Shown piece after piece: positions 7,871 to 17,192 of a stretch of 64,000 bases of DNA. The DNA comes from Carboxylicivirga linearis (GTDB taxonomy: Bacteria > Bacteroidota > Bacteroidia > Bacteroidales > Marinilabiliaceae). Within the stretch, counting starts at the first letter, position 1, and each line of letters starts with the position of its first letter. Location: contig NZ_JAGUCO010000002.1 in assembly GCF_018271995.1 (NCBI RefSeq), forward strand, positions 248,001-312,000, in the 5' to 3' direction. The notes under the pieces were generated by a model. It was not told the origin of the DNA and did not search any database. It worked only from the letters and a program-made list of their open reading frames with translations. The position numbers and the translations under genes were made by a program.

Positions 7871-8977
7871 ATGCACATCAAGCATTTAAATCTTGTAAAT
7901 TTTAAAAATATACCTCAGGCTGAAATTGAATTTTCAGATGGAATAAACTGTATGGTAGGTCATAACGGTGCTGGCAAAACCAATATATTGGATGCCTTGT
8001 ATTATCTTTCGTTTTGCAAAAGCTACTTTAATTCCATTGACAGTCAAAATATTCTGCATGGGCAGGAGTTTATGGTGGTTCAAGGTCAGTATTTCAGGCA
8101 CGATGAAGATGAACATATTTATTGTGGTTTAAAAAAGGCACAGAAAAAGCATTTTAAGCGTAATAAAAAGGAGTATAGCAAATTATCTGATCACATTGGT
8201 TTTTTACCACTAGTGATGATTTCACCATCAGACGAGCAATTGATAAACGATGGGAGTGATTTACGTCGAAAATACATTGATGGTGTTATCTCGCAATACG
8301 ATAAACCTTATCTCGACGATTTATTGCGATACAATCGTTCGTTGCAGCAGCGCAATGCCACATTAAAATCGATGAAGGAGAGTGGTAGCCGTAATATGGA
8401 AATGCTAGAGCTTTGGGATGAACAGATTTCGGTATTGGCCGATAAAATATATATTAAGCGCAGTACTTTTATAAAGGAATTAGTTGCGGTATTTCAAAAA
8501 CACTATGCTTATGTTTCGGCTGGTAATGAAGAAATATCGTTGGGGTACTCTTCTCATCTGAAAGAAGGAGATTTAAAAACACAATTGATTGAAGCTCGTC
8601 AGAAAGATTTAATTTTAGGTTATACCACCAAAGGCATTCATAAAGATGATTTGGAGATGATGTTATCCGATTTTCCTATTAAAAAGATAGCATCGCAAGG
8701 GCAGAAGAAAACTTTTTTGATTGCATTAAAGCTTGCCCAATACGAATTTATTCAGCGACACAACGGAATTAAACCTATTCTGTTATTGGATGATATTTTT
8801 GATAAGCTCGATCATCAGCGTAGTGGTCGCTTGCTTCAATTGGTGAGTAAAGATATGTTTAACCAGATTTTTATCACACACACAAGTGCTGAAACCCTTT
8901 TAGAAACAGTGAAGCAGACAGGTAAAAGTTATAAAATGTTTAACGTTGAAGCCGGTCAGGTTCAAGAAATCAATTGA
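7871..8977 (+). CDS. recF: DNA replication and repair protein RecF
   Basis: RecF is an SMC-like ATPase that helps load RecA at gapped DNA. At 368 residues it has the standard length. The Walker A motif GHNGAGKT is at residues 30-37, with family text around it (NLVNFKN, LYYLSFCKSY). The C-terminal half holds the ABC signature region ASQGQKKTF and a Walker B LLLDDIFDKLD. The start is the ATG at 7871. It overlaps the following DciA-like gene or nearly abuts it, a pairing (recF with DUF721) that is common in Bacteroidota and points to a shared role in replication. Confidence 0.95.
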   Translation: MHIKHLNLVNFKNIPQAEIEFSDGINCMVGHNGAGKTNILDALYYLSFCKSYFNSIDSQNILHGQEFMVVQGQYFRHDEDEHIYCGLKKAQKKHFKRNKKEYSKLSDHIGFLPLVMISPSDEQLINDGSDLRRKYIDGVISQYDKPYLDDLLRYNRSLQQRNATLKSMKESGSRNMEMLELWDEQISVLADKIYIKRSTFIKELVAVFQKHYAYVSAGNEEISLGYSSHLKEGDLKTQLIEARQKDLILGYTTKGIHKDDLEMMLSDFPIKKIASQGQKKTFLIALKLAQYEFIQRHNGIKPILLLDDIFDKLDHQRSGRLLQLVSKDMFNQIFITHTSAETLLETVKQTGKSYKMFNVEAGQVQEIN

Positions 8978-8982
8978 TAAAA

Positions 8983-9273
8983 ATGAAACGTAAAGCAGTT
9001 CAACCCATTAGCGATATATTAAAAGAGTATCTAAAGGAAAAGAAGCTGAATCAAGGTTTATTAGAGAATCGTGCCATTCAGTATTGGGAGAAAGTTCTTG
9101 GACCTTCAGTTGCCCGTTCTACCCGCAGAATATATATGTATCAGGGAACTTTATATGTTGAGCTAAATTCCAGCGTGTTACGCAATGAACTGTTGATGTG
9201 GAAAGATCGAATCATAATCAACCTTAATCAAGCCATTGGCGACGAGGTGGTGATGGATCTGGTTTTAAAATAA
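8983..9273 (+). CDS. DciA-like DUF721 protein
   Basis: This 97-residue basic protein belongs to the DUF721 group, whose better-studied member DciA loads the replicative helicase in bacteria lacking DnaC. The typical pattern is seen: an N-terminal helix KRKAVQPISDILKEYL, the central motif IQYWEKVLGPSVARSTRRIY, and a strand-rich ending GTLYVELNSSVLRNELLMW. I start at the ATG at 8983, five bases past the recF stop; a TTG at 8974 that overlaps recF by 4 bp is the alternative. It is convergent with the response regulator only 7 bp away. Function is inferred from family and position next to recF. Confidence 0.85.
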   Translation: MKRKAVQPISDILKEYLKEKKLNQGLLENRAIQYWEKVLGPSVARSTRRIYMYQGTLYVELNSSVLRNELLMWKDRIIINLNQAIGDEVVMDLVLK

Positions 9274-9280
9274 TGAACTG

Positions 9281-9646
9281 TTAGGTAAAAGCCTTCTCAA
9301 TAGTTTTAAAAATAATATCAAGATTAAAAGGCTTTTTTAGGTAATCGGTAATTAACCCTGTTTCAATGGCTTTTTTAATATCATTGTTTAACTCATAGCC
9401 TGATATTATATAATATAGCTTGTCATCAAATGATTTTTTTGCTTTTGAAATAAATTCAACTCCATTCATTTCCGGCATTTTTAGATCACTAAAAACCAGT
9501 TTTATGTCCGGTTTTTTATGCAGAGCCTCAAGGGCATCAATACCTGAAATAGCCGTAATAACCTCATATTTAGCTCCAATTAACTTACTAAAAAGTAATA
9601 AATTCATCGGTTCGTCATCAACGTAAAGTACAGATTTATTCATCAT
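9281..9646 (-). CDS. Single-domain response regulator (CheY-like)
   Basis: The 121-residue protein is a receiver domain only. The acidic pair Asp10-Asp11, the phospho-acceptor Asp54 within VFSDLKMPEMNG, the Ser82 switch residue and the conserved Lys105 before Pro are all in place. There is no DNA-binding or enzymatic output domain, so it must act on a protein partner or pass phosphate on. It begins 13 bp after the stop of the histidine kinase gene and is surely its co-transcribed partner. Start could be either of the two adjacent ATG codons (9646 or 9643). Confidence 0.9.
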   Translation of the reverse strand: MMNKSVLYVDDEPMNLLLFSKLIGAKYEVITAISGIDALEALHKKPDIKLVFSDLKMPEMNGVEFISKAKKSFDDKLYYIISGYELNNDIKKAIETGLITDYLKKPFNLDIIFKTIEKAFT

Positions 9647-9659
9647 TGTTGTGCGTGCA

Positions 9660-11693
9660 TTAATATATAGGTAAATGTATTTCAGTTTTTGTCCATTTAC
9701 CAGGTTCTGAATCTATTTTAATAGATCCTTTGTGTTCTTTTATAATGTTATAACTTATAGATAATCCAAGGCCGGTGCCTTCTCCAGGTTCTTTAGTTGT
9801 ATAAAATGGATCGAAAACATTTTTTAGAATATCTTTCGGAATTCCCTCGCCATTATCAATAACCTGAACGTTTACATATTTATTGTCAGCACTTGTATTA
9901 ATTTTTATTTCTGCCAATTCATGATTAGCTGCTTGTAATGAGTTATTAATGATATTTAATAATACCTGATGCAATTGACCTTCATTAGCTTGTATTTCAG
10001 GCAAACTCAAATCCAAATCTTTTATAATTTGTATGTTACCTGATACTTTGCTTTTCAACATGGTCAGGCAATTATTAATAATATTATTCACCTGGCACAA
10101 AACCCTGTCTTTATCGTTTCTACGTGAATAATGATTTAAACTGGAAACGATATCCGAAGTTCTCCTAACACCTTCATTAATAGCATTCAGATACGTTTTA
10201 GCTTCTTCCATGTTATTAATAGAACTTTCTTCCAGAATCTGTTCGATGGCTAAGCTTCCTCCTTGAATAAAATTTAAAGGATTGTTTATTTCATGGGCTA
10301 TTCCTGCAGAAAGAAATCCAAGAGATGCCATTTTTTCTGATTGAATAAGTTGCTGTTGTGTTGTATGTAGGTTAGTTAAGGTTTTCTGAAGATCTTTTTT
10401 CTGATCTTTTAATTGTTTATTGGCTCGCTTCAATTCTTCATTGCGCACATTTAGTTCTGAGGTTCTCTGTTCAACAAGAATTTCAAGATTTTCTTTATGA
10501 ATCGACAGTTCTTCTTTGATGTTATTCTGCTCAGTAATATCAACAAAAGTGTTTAATATCAAGTCACCATCTTTATATTTAAACTTCAGGCATGAGTATA
10601 GGAAATGCTTTTTATTTCCTTTTTTATCATATAAAGATGTTTCAACATTATCAACGCGATTATTTTTCAACATTGAGTCTTCAATCATCGAGGAATCTTC
10701 ATCCTTTACTATAAAACCTAATTCTTTGGGTGTTTTGTTCAATACTTCATCTGCAGTAACTTTAAACGTTTTACAATAGGAATTATTGACAATAATATGC
10801 TTTAGGTCTTTATCAGTAACACTTATTGGGTAGGGTGCAAGATTTAATAACGTTTCAAACAAATGTTCACTTTCTTTTAAAGCTTCGGTAGTTTCTTTTA
10901 ATTCTGTTATATTAATAAGACTACCCATAACTGCAGGTCGCCCTTTATATTGCATAACAGTTCCTAGTACCTGAACATAAACAATTGAATCATCCTTTTT
11001 TAGTCCTTTAAATTCGTATTTAAGCAATGATGCCTTACCTGTTAATCTTTTTTCTAAATTTCCGGCTACCTTACTCTTATCATCATCATGTACCAATAAA
11101 GCTGGATCTATATTGTTGATTATTTCATGAGGTTGATATCCAAAAATTTCGCAAAAATAATTGTTGGCATATTTGAATCTATTATCCTGGATAAGGTAGA
11201 CCCCAACCAAAGAGTTCTCTACTAAATTTCTGTATTTCTCTTCATTTTCTTGAAGATTGGATTCAATGGCGGATTGTTGAGTAATGTCTATTAATATGCC
11301 GGCTACAGCATTTTTGCCCTTATATTGTATTAGATTTCCGTACACCTTTACATGGGCAAGTGATCCATCTTTTCTAATTATTCGAAATCTATTATCTGTT
11401 GTATTCGTATTGCCCGACATTCTCTTCTTAACATACTCCTTCAGATTTGTCTCATCTGATGGAACAATAATATCCATTGTTCGCATCTGATCTACAGTTT
11501 CTTCCGATGAGTAACCAGTGATGATGCACCATCCTTTACTAACATATTTAAATTTGTTATCCTGAAGAATATAAACCCCGATTAAAGGGTTTTCGGTAAT
11601 ACTATTAAATAATTCGCTGTATAAAGTACGATCGCTTTTAAAATAGCGACGTAAAAAATGAAGTGATTTATTTAAAATATTGGAGTCCCGCAT
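9660..11693 (-). CDS. Soluble histidine kinase with three PAS domains
   Basis: The protein (677 residues from the ATG at 11693; a TTG at 11702 is also possible) has no membrane segment. It contains three PAS domains in a row (about residues 25-140, 150-265 and 275-390), the first two alike with FKYVSKGWCIITGY / FKYANNYFCEIFGY. A coiled coil of about 70 residues (QRTSELNVRNEELKRAN region) leads to HisKA, with the phospho-accepting His near 467 in GIAHEINNPLNF. The HATPase follows, with N-box LLNIINNSLQA, DNGEGIP and GEGTGLGLSI. It senses an unknown cytoplasmic signal; PAS domains may bind haem, flavin or small ligands. Its partner is the receiver-only gene downstream. Confidence 0.92.
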   Translation of the reverse strand: MRDSNILNKSLHFLRRYFKSDRTLYSELFNSITENPLIGVYILQDNKFKYVSKGWCIITGYSSEETVDQMRTMDIIVPSDETNLKEYVKKRMSGNTNTTDNRFRIIRKDGSLAHVKVYGNLIQYKGKNAVAGILIDITQQSAIESNLQENEEKYRNLVENSLVGVYLIQDNRFKYANNYFCEIFGYQPHEIINNIDPALLVHDDDKSKVAGNLEKRLTGKASLLKYEFKGLKKDDSIVYVQVLGTVMQYKGRPAVMGSLINITELKETTEALKESEHLFETLLNLAPYPISVTDKDLKHIIVNNSYCKTFKVTADEVLNKTPKELGFIVKDEDSSMIEDSMLKNNRVDNVETSLYDKKGNKKHFLYSCLKFKYKDGDLILNTFVDITEQNNIKEELSIHKENLEILVEQRTSELNVRNEELKRANKQLKDQKKDLQKTLTNLHTTQQQLIQSEKMASLGFLSAGIAHEINNPLNFIQGGSLAIEQILEESSINNMEEAKTYLNAINEGVRRTSDIVSSLNHYSRRNDKDRVLCQVNNIINNCLTMLKSKVSGNIQIIKDLDLSLPEIQANEGQLHQVLLNIINNSLQAANHELAEIKINTSADNKYVNVQVIDNGEGIPKDILKNVFDPFYTTKEPGEGTGLGLSISYNIIKEHKGSIKIDSEPGKWTKTEIHLPIY

Positions 11694-11820
11694 TAGTTTC
11701 AACTCGATTGATTTACCAAATATTAATAATACAATTATATTGAGTAAAATTCAACATGATGCATGTGCAAAACATATTGAATTGATTTCAATAATTGCTA
11801 AAACGGGGGAGGTTAGAGAA

Positions 11821-11854
11821 TAATAAAAAGAGGATATGGAATCACATCCTCTTT
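11821..11854 (-). terminator. Intrinsic terminator of ndk
   Basis: On the minus strand AAAGAGGAT and ATCCTCTTT (plus 11846-11854 and 11827-11835) form a perfect 9-bp stem followed by TTTTTATT. Confidence 0.78.
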
Positions 11855-11866
11855 CTTGAAGGTATA

Positions 11867-12298
11867 TTATAAATACTTTTCAAGCATTTCTTTTTTACTG
11901 AAAAAGAAGGTCGATTCTCGTTCTGCACTTTCATCGCTATCAGATCCATGAATGGCATTCATTGATTTACTAATAGCAAACATTTTTCTAATGGTACCGT
12001 CAGCTGCTTCACTAGGATCGGTGCTTCCGATGATTTTTCGAAAATCGGCAACCGCATTTTCTTTTAATAAAATAGCTGCTATAATGGGACCTGAAGACAT
12101 AAAATCAACCAGCTCACCAAAGAAAGGGCGTTCTTTGTGTTCGGCATAAAATTCCATTGCATCTTCTGCTGTTAATTTTACTGATTTAATAGCTGCAATT
12201 CTAAAACCGGCTTTTTCAATCATATCTATAATAGCGCCAATATGTCGGTGTTTTACAGCCCCTGGCTTAATCATTGTTAGTGTTTTTGTTCCTGCCAT
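11867..12298 (-). CDS. ndk: Nucleoside diphosphate kinase
   Basis: Ndk moves the gamma-phosphate from ATP to nucleoside diphosphates through a phospho-histidine. The 143-residue sequence has the full fold: [10 protein letters not shown] at the N-terminus, [16 protein letters not shown] in the middle, and NAIHGSDS with the catalytic His at 117. The [14 protein letters not shown] loop is typical. The ending [10 protein letters not shown] is normal. It is monocistronic, with its own terminator, divergent from the DHH phosphoesterase gene. Confidence 0.96.
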   Translation of the reverse strand: MAGTKTLTMIKPGAVKHRHIGAIIDMIEKAGFRIAAIKSVKLTAEDAMEFYAEHKERPFFGELVDFMSSGPIIAAILLKENAVADFRKIIGSTDPSEAADGTIRKMFAISKSMNAIHGSDSDESAERESTFFFSKKEMLEKYL

Positions 12299-12364
12299 GT
12301 GCGTTATTTTTAAACAAAGGTTAAACTATGGATTTAGGTATTACATGAATCACTTCATTTATTC

Positions 12365-12372
12365 TATCTTTG
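12365..12372 (+). promoter_or_regulatory. Candidate -7 box for the DHH phosphoesterase operon
   Basis: TATCTTTG matches TAnnTTTG exactly and lies 21 bp before the ATG at 12394. Confidence 0.5.
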
Positions 12373-12393
12373 TAAATCTCTAAGATAAAATAA

Positions 12394-13422
12394 ATGATGA
12401 ATATTAGTGATCAATCACAAGTAGAAATTTTTAAAAACTACATAAATAACACTCAAAAAATAGTAATTGTTCCACACAATAATCCCGATGGCGATGCTTT
12501 AGGTGCCTCACTAGGATTATACAATACCTTGGTGGAATTGGGAAAAAAAGTAAGTGTTATATCTCCTAATGAATTTCCCGATTTTTTAAATTGGATGCAT
12601 GGTGTTAATGATGTTTTGATTTTTGATAAACAACAAAAAGTAGCTACCGAAATCATTGAAGATTCAGAATTGGTTATTTTTCTGGATTTTAATGCTTTAT
12701 CTCGAATTAAAGTGATGCAACCTTTATTTGAAAAGGATGAAACACCTCGTATTATGATTGATCATCATCCTTTTCCGGAAGCTCAAACAGCAGAAGTTCA
12801 AATAAGTGTTCCGGAAGCATCATCAACCTGCGAATTATTATTTCATGTGCTTTCATTAAGTGGATTAAAGTCAAGTATTACAACAAAAGCAGCTGAATGC
12901 ATTTATGCTGGTATAATGACTGATACAGGTTCGTTAAATTATAATTCGAGTCGACCACAAACATATCATATTGTAGCTGAATTGCTTGAGATGGGTATTG
13001 ACAAGGAAAACATTCATCAAATGCTTTTCCATAATAATTCATTTGACAGGATGCGTTTGTTGGGGCATGCCTTAGGAGTAAAAATGCAACGACTACCGGA
13101 ACAAAAAGCTGCATATATTGATTTAAGCAAAGAAGAATTGCAACAATTCAACTTTAAACCAGGTGATACAGAGGGATTTGTTAATCAGGCTTTGTGGATT
13201 GAAGGAGTGCAGGTTTCAGCCATGTTTACAGAGAAGAATAACATGGTTAAAATTTCTTTTCGATCGAGAAATGGCTTTCCTGCCAATGCTTTTAGTGAAA
13301 AGTATTTTGGAGGAGGCGGACATTTTAATGCTGCCGGTGGTGAATCTAAATTGTCATTGGAAGAAACTCTCAAGAGGTTTAAACTTGTGTTAAAAGAATT
13401 TTGTGACGAAAATGGATTTTAA
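12394..13422 (+). CDS. nrnA: DHH/DHHA1 phosphoesterase, NrnA-like
   Basis: NrnA-type enzymes degrade short oligoribonucleotides and can also hydrolyse 3'-phosphoadenosine 5'-phosphate. Length is 342 residues. The N-terminal DHH domain shows HNNPDGDALGAS (metal ligands His28, Asp32, Asp34), LDFNALSR, and DHHP at residues 123-126. The middle has IYAGIMTDTGSLNY, and the C-terminal DHHA1 domain ends in the GGGGHFNAAGG motif (positions near 308-318). Start is one of two adjacent ATG codons. It overlaps the following FKBP lipoprotein gene by 11 bp, so they are co-transcribed. Confidence 0.88.
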   Translation: MMNISDQSQVEIFKNYINNTQKIVIVPHNNPDGDALGASLGLYNTLVELGKKVSVISPNEFPDFLNWMHGVNDVLIFDKQQKVATEIIEDSELVIFLDFNALSRIKVMQPLFEKDETPRIMIDHHPFPEAQTAEVQISVPEASSTCELLFHVLSLSGLKSSITTKAAECIYAGIMTDTGSLNYNSSRPQTYHIVAELLEMGIDKENIHQMLFHNNSFDRMRLLGHALGVKMQRLPEQKAAYIDLSKEELQQFNFKPGDTEGFVNQALWIEGVQVSAMFTEKNNMVKISFRSRNGFPANAFSEKYFGGGGHFNAAGGESKLSLEETLKRFKLVLKEFCDENGF

Positions 13423-13963
13423 ATTTCATAAGAAAATAAAAATAGGAGCTACGCTGATACTATTTATAGTTAGCGTTCAATTCTTTTCGTCATGTGGAAA
13501 TGATAAAAAGAAAAGAAAAGTTGTTGTGACCAAAGAAATGATAATGGATCACAATAGAAAATTACTATCTCTTGAGACTGAGCTGATTCAAAAATATTTG
13601 AATGAAAACAATATTGAAATGCAGCAAAGTCCAACCGGATTATGGTATACTATTCTTTCTGATTCTATAGGATCCAATGCTAAAAAGGAGCAATTAGTTT
13701 ATCTCGACTATACCATATCTTTACTGGATGGAACACTCTGTTACTCTGCTGAAAAAGATGGAGTTTGGACTATTGTTGTTGGTAAGGGAGACGTTGAGTC
13801 TGCTGTTCAGGAAGCTCTTTTATTATTGAGTGAAGGGGACAGTATTCAAATGATAGCACCTCCGCATTTGGCGTTTGGATTGGCTGGTGATGGAGACAAA
13901 GTTCCTGGTCAGAGTATTTTATTATACAATATGAAGGTGTTACGAATTAAGAATGTTGAGTAA
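13412..13963 (+). CDS. FKBP-type peptidyl-prolyl isomerase lipoprotein
   Basis: The N-terminus (MDFKFHKKIKIGATLILFIVS in part) is a signal peptide ending in a lipobox, FSSC, so the protein is lipid-anchored. The mature part has a helical spacer and a C-terminal FKBP fold: LVYLDYTISLLDGTL, a VVGKGDVESAVQEALLLLSEGD segment and MIAPPHLAFGLAGDGDKVPG, ending LLYNMKVLRI. This is the layout of GldI-like and other Bacteroidota periplasmic FKBPs; whether it aids gliding is unknown. I use the ATG at 13412, not the GTG at 13403. It overlaps the DHH gene and probably depends on its promoter. Confidence 0.85.
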   Translation: MDFKFHKKIKIGATLILFIVSVQFFSSCGNDKKKRKVVVTKEMIMDHNRKLLSLETELIQKYLNENNIEMQQSPTGLWYTILSDSIGSNAKKEQLVYLDYTISLLDGTLCYSAEKDGVWTIVVGKGDVESAVQEALLLLSEGDSIQMIAPPHLAFGLAGDGDKVPGQSILLYNMKVLRIKNVE

Positions 13964-14053
13964 TTTTATGACAAAGAAATTTAAGGTTTGAAGATTGCTT
14001 AAAAATAGCTTTCTTTGCCCATGGTTACCATAGCCACTAAATGAATATTACAA

Positions 14054-14689
14054 ATGAATAAGTCAAAACAAAATAAATTATTAAGTAATCTGTTCCTGGG
14101 ATCTGCTATGCTAGTTCTCGTATCGATAGTAGGTTGTGAAACATACTCATATACAAGTCCTCAAGAGTATCTTGACAATGAGTTGAAACTACTGAATAAG
14201 TTTTACTCTCAAATTATTGATACTGTAGATAATGATATTGAAAGAACGTGGTTAGAAAAGTCAACTGCTGAGTCATTGGATACAATAGATCATAGACAAA
14301 CAACAGGAATGTTGCTTTTTCATACTAAGATAGGAGAAGGTGATTCAATAAAATTATACAAAAGAGTAGGTTACAGATATACCGCATATGTAGTTGGGGC
14401 ATATACTGACACTGTAGAAGTTGATGGTGAGACAATTGTAAATGATTTAACTGGGATGTTCTATTCAAGTTCAAATGAATATGCAAACGCTCCTATGTTT
14501 TATAATGCATATCCAATTACTGACTCTAATAGTGCCTATGGAACTGGAGTTCCTCTCGGAGTGAATGAAGCTATTCTTAATATGCGTTATGGTGGAGAAT
14601 GTAGAGTTGTGGTGCCTTCTTCATTAAACAGCAATGTAGGTTATACAACTTACATTTACGATTTGCGAGTCACCTATTTAGAGAATTAA
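14054..14689 (+). CDS. FKBP-like lipoprotein, probably without isomerase residues
   Basis: This is a 211-residue lipoprotein: a signal peptide with lipobox IVGC at about residues 25-28 and mature start CETYSYTSPQEYLDNE. The C-terminal half follows the FKBP strand order (VGYRYTAYVVGAYTDT, GVPLGVNEAILNMRYGGECRVVVPS (read in parts), TTYIYDLRVTYLE), but the aromatic pocket residues are poorly kept. It may be a chaperone-like or structural relative of the preceding FKBP, perhaps of a DUF4827-like group (uncertain). The 90-bp gap to the previous gene and the terminator after it leave open whether it has its own promoter. Confidence 0.7.
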   Translation: MNKSKQNKLLSNLFLGSAMLVLVSIVGCETYSYTSPQEYLDNELKLLNKFYSQIIDTVDNDIERTWLEKSTAESLDTIDHRQTTGMLLFHTKIGEGDSIKLYKRVGYRYTAYVVGAYTDTVEVDGETIVNDLTGMFYSSSNEYANAPMFYNAYPITDSNSAYGTGVPLGVNEAILNMRYGGECRVVVPSSLNSNVGYTTYIYDLRVTYLEN

Positions 14690-14708
14690 ATTGAGAAAAT
14701 TAGATATT

Positions 14709-14737
14709 AAAGACTGTTTTTGGCAGTCTTTTTTTTT
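14709..14737 (+). terminator. Intrinsic terminator after the FKBP-like lipoprotein
   Basis: AAAGACTG (14709-14716) pairs with CAGTCTTT (14724-14731), followed by a long T-run. Confidence 0.8.
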
Positions 14738-14816
14738 GCCCCAAAAGCAACCTTTGCTATGAATCTGCATCTTATAAACCAGTCATTAAATTTATAAAAG
14801 CTAAATAAAAGTTAAG

Positions 14817-15488
14817 ATGATAAAAACTAGAAATTGGGTTCTTGCATTAGTGGCATCGTTACTACTTGTTGTAACCGGATGTATGAAGGAGTATGAAACA
14901 GTACCATACACATACAGGCAACTTTGTGTAACGGCTACTTATGGCGATTTTTATATGTTTATTTCTGATTCGGGAGCAAAATTTATTACAGAGAAATTAC
15001 CAGCTGATTATGAGTTTGAAGTTGATCAACGTGTAATGATATCCTTTACAGAATTTACTAAAAGTGAGGTGGAGGATTACGATTATATTTTTGAACCACT
15101 TACAGTTTCTGAAATAGCTTCATTAGATATCATTTTTATTAATGATGAAAATAAGGACACTTTGGGTAATGACGGAGTCATTCTTAACAATGCGTATGTA
15201 AGTGGTAATTACTTAAATGTTGATTTGAGTTTTGGAGCTTCAGGTACTGTTGTGCATCACTTTAATACCAGTTATGATGAAGAATTGCAATTCTCGTCTG
15301 ATACATTGACTTTAACATTTCATCATAAAGATAATGATGATTTGTGGTTACAAACATTCTCAGGCTTTCTTAGCTTTGATTTAAGAAGTTTAGAAGAAAA
15401 CAGACCCATGCGTCCATATGTACTAAACCTGATTAGTACCAAAACTAATGGTGAAGAGTCATCTGTTAATATAGATGTAGAATACTAA
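14817..15488 (+). CDS. NigD-like lipoprotein
   Basis: The 223-residue protein starts with a lipoprotein signal peptide (VVTGC lipobox, Cys at 22). The rest fits NigD-like proteins, a Bacteroidota group with an N-terminal OB-like barrel (KFITEKLPADYEFEVDQRVMISF, read in parts) and a C-terminal beta sandwich containing LNVDLSFGASGTVVHHF, LTLTFHHKDNDD, and SFDLRSLEENRP. NigD was first noticed in bacteriocin-linked operons, but its biochemical role is not known. It lies between two intrinsic terminators, so it is a single-gene unit. Confidence 0.75.
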   Translation: MIKTRNWVLALVASLLLVVTGCMKEYETVPYTYRQLCVTATYGDFYMFISDSGAKFITEKLPADYEFEVDQRVMISFTEFTKSEVEDYDYIFEPLTVSEIASLDIIFINDENKDTLGNDGVILNNAYVSGNYLNVDLSFGASGTVVHHFNTSYDEELQFSSDTLTLTFHHKDNDDLWLQTFSGFLSFDLRSLEENRPMRPYVLNLISTKTNGEESSVNIDVEY

Positions 15489-15508
15489 AAGAATTAAATA
15501 AATATAAA

Positions 15509-15541
15509 AGGGCAAAGTGATGAGTTACTTTGCCTTTTTTT
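15509..15541 (+). terminator. Intrinsic terminator of the NigD-like gene
   Basis: GGCAAAGT (15511-15518) pairs with ACTTTGCC (15527-15534), then seven T residues. Confidence 0.85.
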
Positions 15542-15878
15542 ATGCGCATTTGTGAGAATGTGGGTATTTTATAATGTAAACAATAGTATTCTCATGTATA
15601 TGTTTGTTTTAAATGATTGTTTAATAGGTATATGTGATCTTGAAATGCTATTTGCAGATTATTTGTTTGAAATATCTGAAACTGGCAATACGTAACGTCA
15701 ATTTGACTGATTTATTAATATTTTTCCTTATTTAGAATCAATATACGGATAGTTTAAGAATCATTTTGGTATTTTTCGAATCTTGAATACAAGCTATTTA
15801 ATTTAAAGTTAACAAAGGTGTCTGTTTGAGAGAGGGCACGGTAAATTAATAACCTTTATAAGTATTAAAAAAACTATT
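15542..15878. other. Gene-free leader region of the sugar permease operon
   Basis: I find no open frame with coding character here. A short palindrome GTCAATTTGAC lies at 15697-15707, and the last 120 bases should contain the promoter, but no box matches the -7 consensus well enough to call. No riboswitch is recognised. Confidence 0.4.
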
Positions 15879-17162
15879 ATGAATCAGCGTAAGAATTATG
15901 CTTTGCCAATAGTAATGATGATTTTACTATTTGGTATGATTTCGTTTGTTACCAATTTAGCCGCCCCTATGGGGGTTGTCGTGAAGTCACAGTTTCAGGC
16001 TTCAAATTTTCTAGGAATGTTGGGTAATTTTGCCAACTTTCTTGCCTATGCATTTATGGGTATACCTGCTGGTAAATTATTAGAGAAAATAGGCTACAAA
16101 AAAACCGCGTTAATAGGTATTGTTGTTGGATTTGTTGGTGTAGGTATTCAGTACATGTCAGGTATAGCTGAAAGCTTCTTGGTGTATTTGTTGGGTGCCT
16201 TTATTGCAGGTTTTTCAATGTGTATCTTAAATGTGGTAGTTAACCCTATGCTTAACACTCTTGGTGGTGGCGGTAAAAAAGGAAATCAATTGTTACAGGT
16301 TGGTGCAACTTTTAACTCATTAATGGGTACTTCAGTTCCTTTATTAGTTGGTATGTTAGTTGGTGAAGTAACTAAGAATACAGCTATTAAAGATGTGAAT
16401 GCGGTAATGTTTACAGCTTTAGGAATTTTTGCAATGGTGGGAATTGTATTGTCGTTTGTTAATATTCCTGAACCTCATATGAATACAGGTGAGGAAGAAA
16501 AAGAAAAATCACAGTACAGCGCCTGGTCATTTCGCCACTTTGTTTTAGGAGCCATAGGTATTGGTGTTTATGTGGGTGTAGAGGTAGGTGTTCCCGGAAC
16601 TTTGAACTTCTTTTTAGCTGATGCCAATGCTGGTGGATTAGATGCTGCAACTGCCGGAACTGTAGCTGCAACTTATTGGTTGTTAATGCTAGTTGGCCGT
16701 TTTGTAGGAGCATCAATCGGGGCTTATGTTTCAAGTAAAACCATGTTAATTACAGCTTCTGCTGTAGGTATGCTTTTAGCTTTTATGGCTATTGTTTCGC
16801 CAATTACATCTACTGTTTCGATCCCGGTATTCCAGAGTTCTGCAAGTGGTTTGTCATTCGGAATGGCTAATGTACCTATCAATGCAATGTATTTAGTGTT
16901 GATTGGGTTATGTACTTCAGTTATGTGGGGTGGAATTTTTAACTTGGCTGTTGAAGGTTTAGGTAAATTTACAGCTTCAGCTTCTGGTATTTTTATGACC
17001 ATGGTTGTAGGTGGCGGAATTCTACCTTTAATTCAAAATGCAGTGGCGGATAGTGTTGGTTATATGATGTCGTATTGGGTGCCATTCCTAGGATTAGCCT
17101 ATTTGTTGTATTATTCATTAATAGGTAGTAAAAATGTAAATACAGATATCCCTGTAGAATAA
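15879..17162 (+). CDS. MFS sugar permease (glucose/galactose or fucose-permease group)
   Basis: A 427-residue protein with about twelve membrane helices and a charged central loop (GEEEKEKSQYS, near residue 207). The fold and motifs (GNFANFLAYAFMGIPAGKLLEKIGYKK, read in parts, as the MFS loop 2-3 signature; NVVVNPMLNTLGG in helix 4-5) are those of the FHS/GluP group of proton-coupled hexose importers. The next gene, 30 bp on, is a ROK glucokinase-type enzyme, so glucose or a related hexose is the likely substrate and the pair forms an import-and-phosphorylate operon (inference from context). Confidence 0.85.
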   Translation: MNQRKNYALPIVMMILLFGMISFVTNLAAPMGVVVKSQFQASNFLGMLGNFANFLAYAFMGIPAGKLLEKIGYKKTALIGIVVGFVGVGIQYMSGIAESFLVYLLGAFIAGFSMCILNVVVNPMLNTLGGGGKKGNQLLQVGATFNSLMGTSVPLLVGMLVGEVTKNTAIKDVNAVMFTALGIFAMVGIVLSFVNIPEPHMNTGEEEKEKSQYSAWSFRHFVLGAIGIGVYVGVEVGVPGTLNFFLADANAGGLDAATAGTVAATYWLLMLVGRFVGASIGAYVSSKTMLITASAVGMLLAFMAIVSPITSTVSIPVFQSSASGLSFGMANVPINAMYLVLIGLCTSVMWGGIFNLAVEGLGKFTASASGIFMTMVVGGGILPLIQNAVADSVGYMMSYWVPFLGLAYLLYYSLIGSKNVNTDIPVE

Positions 17163-17192
17163 TATTAAATCAAGCAATAAAACTAAAATACA

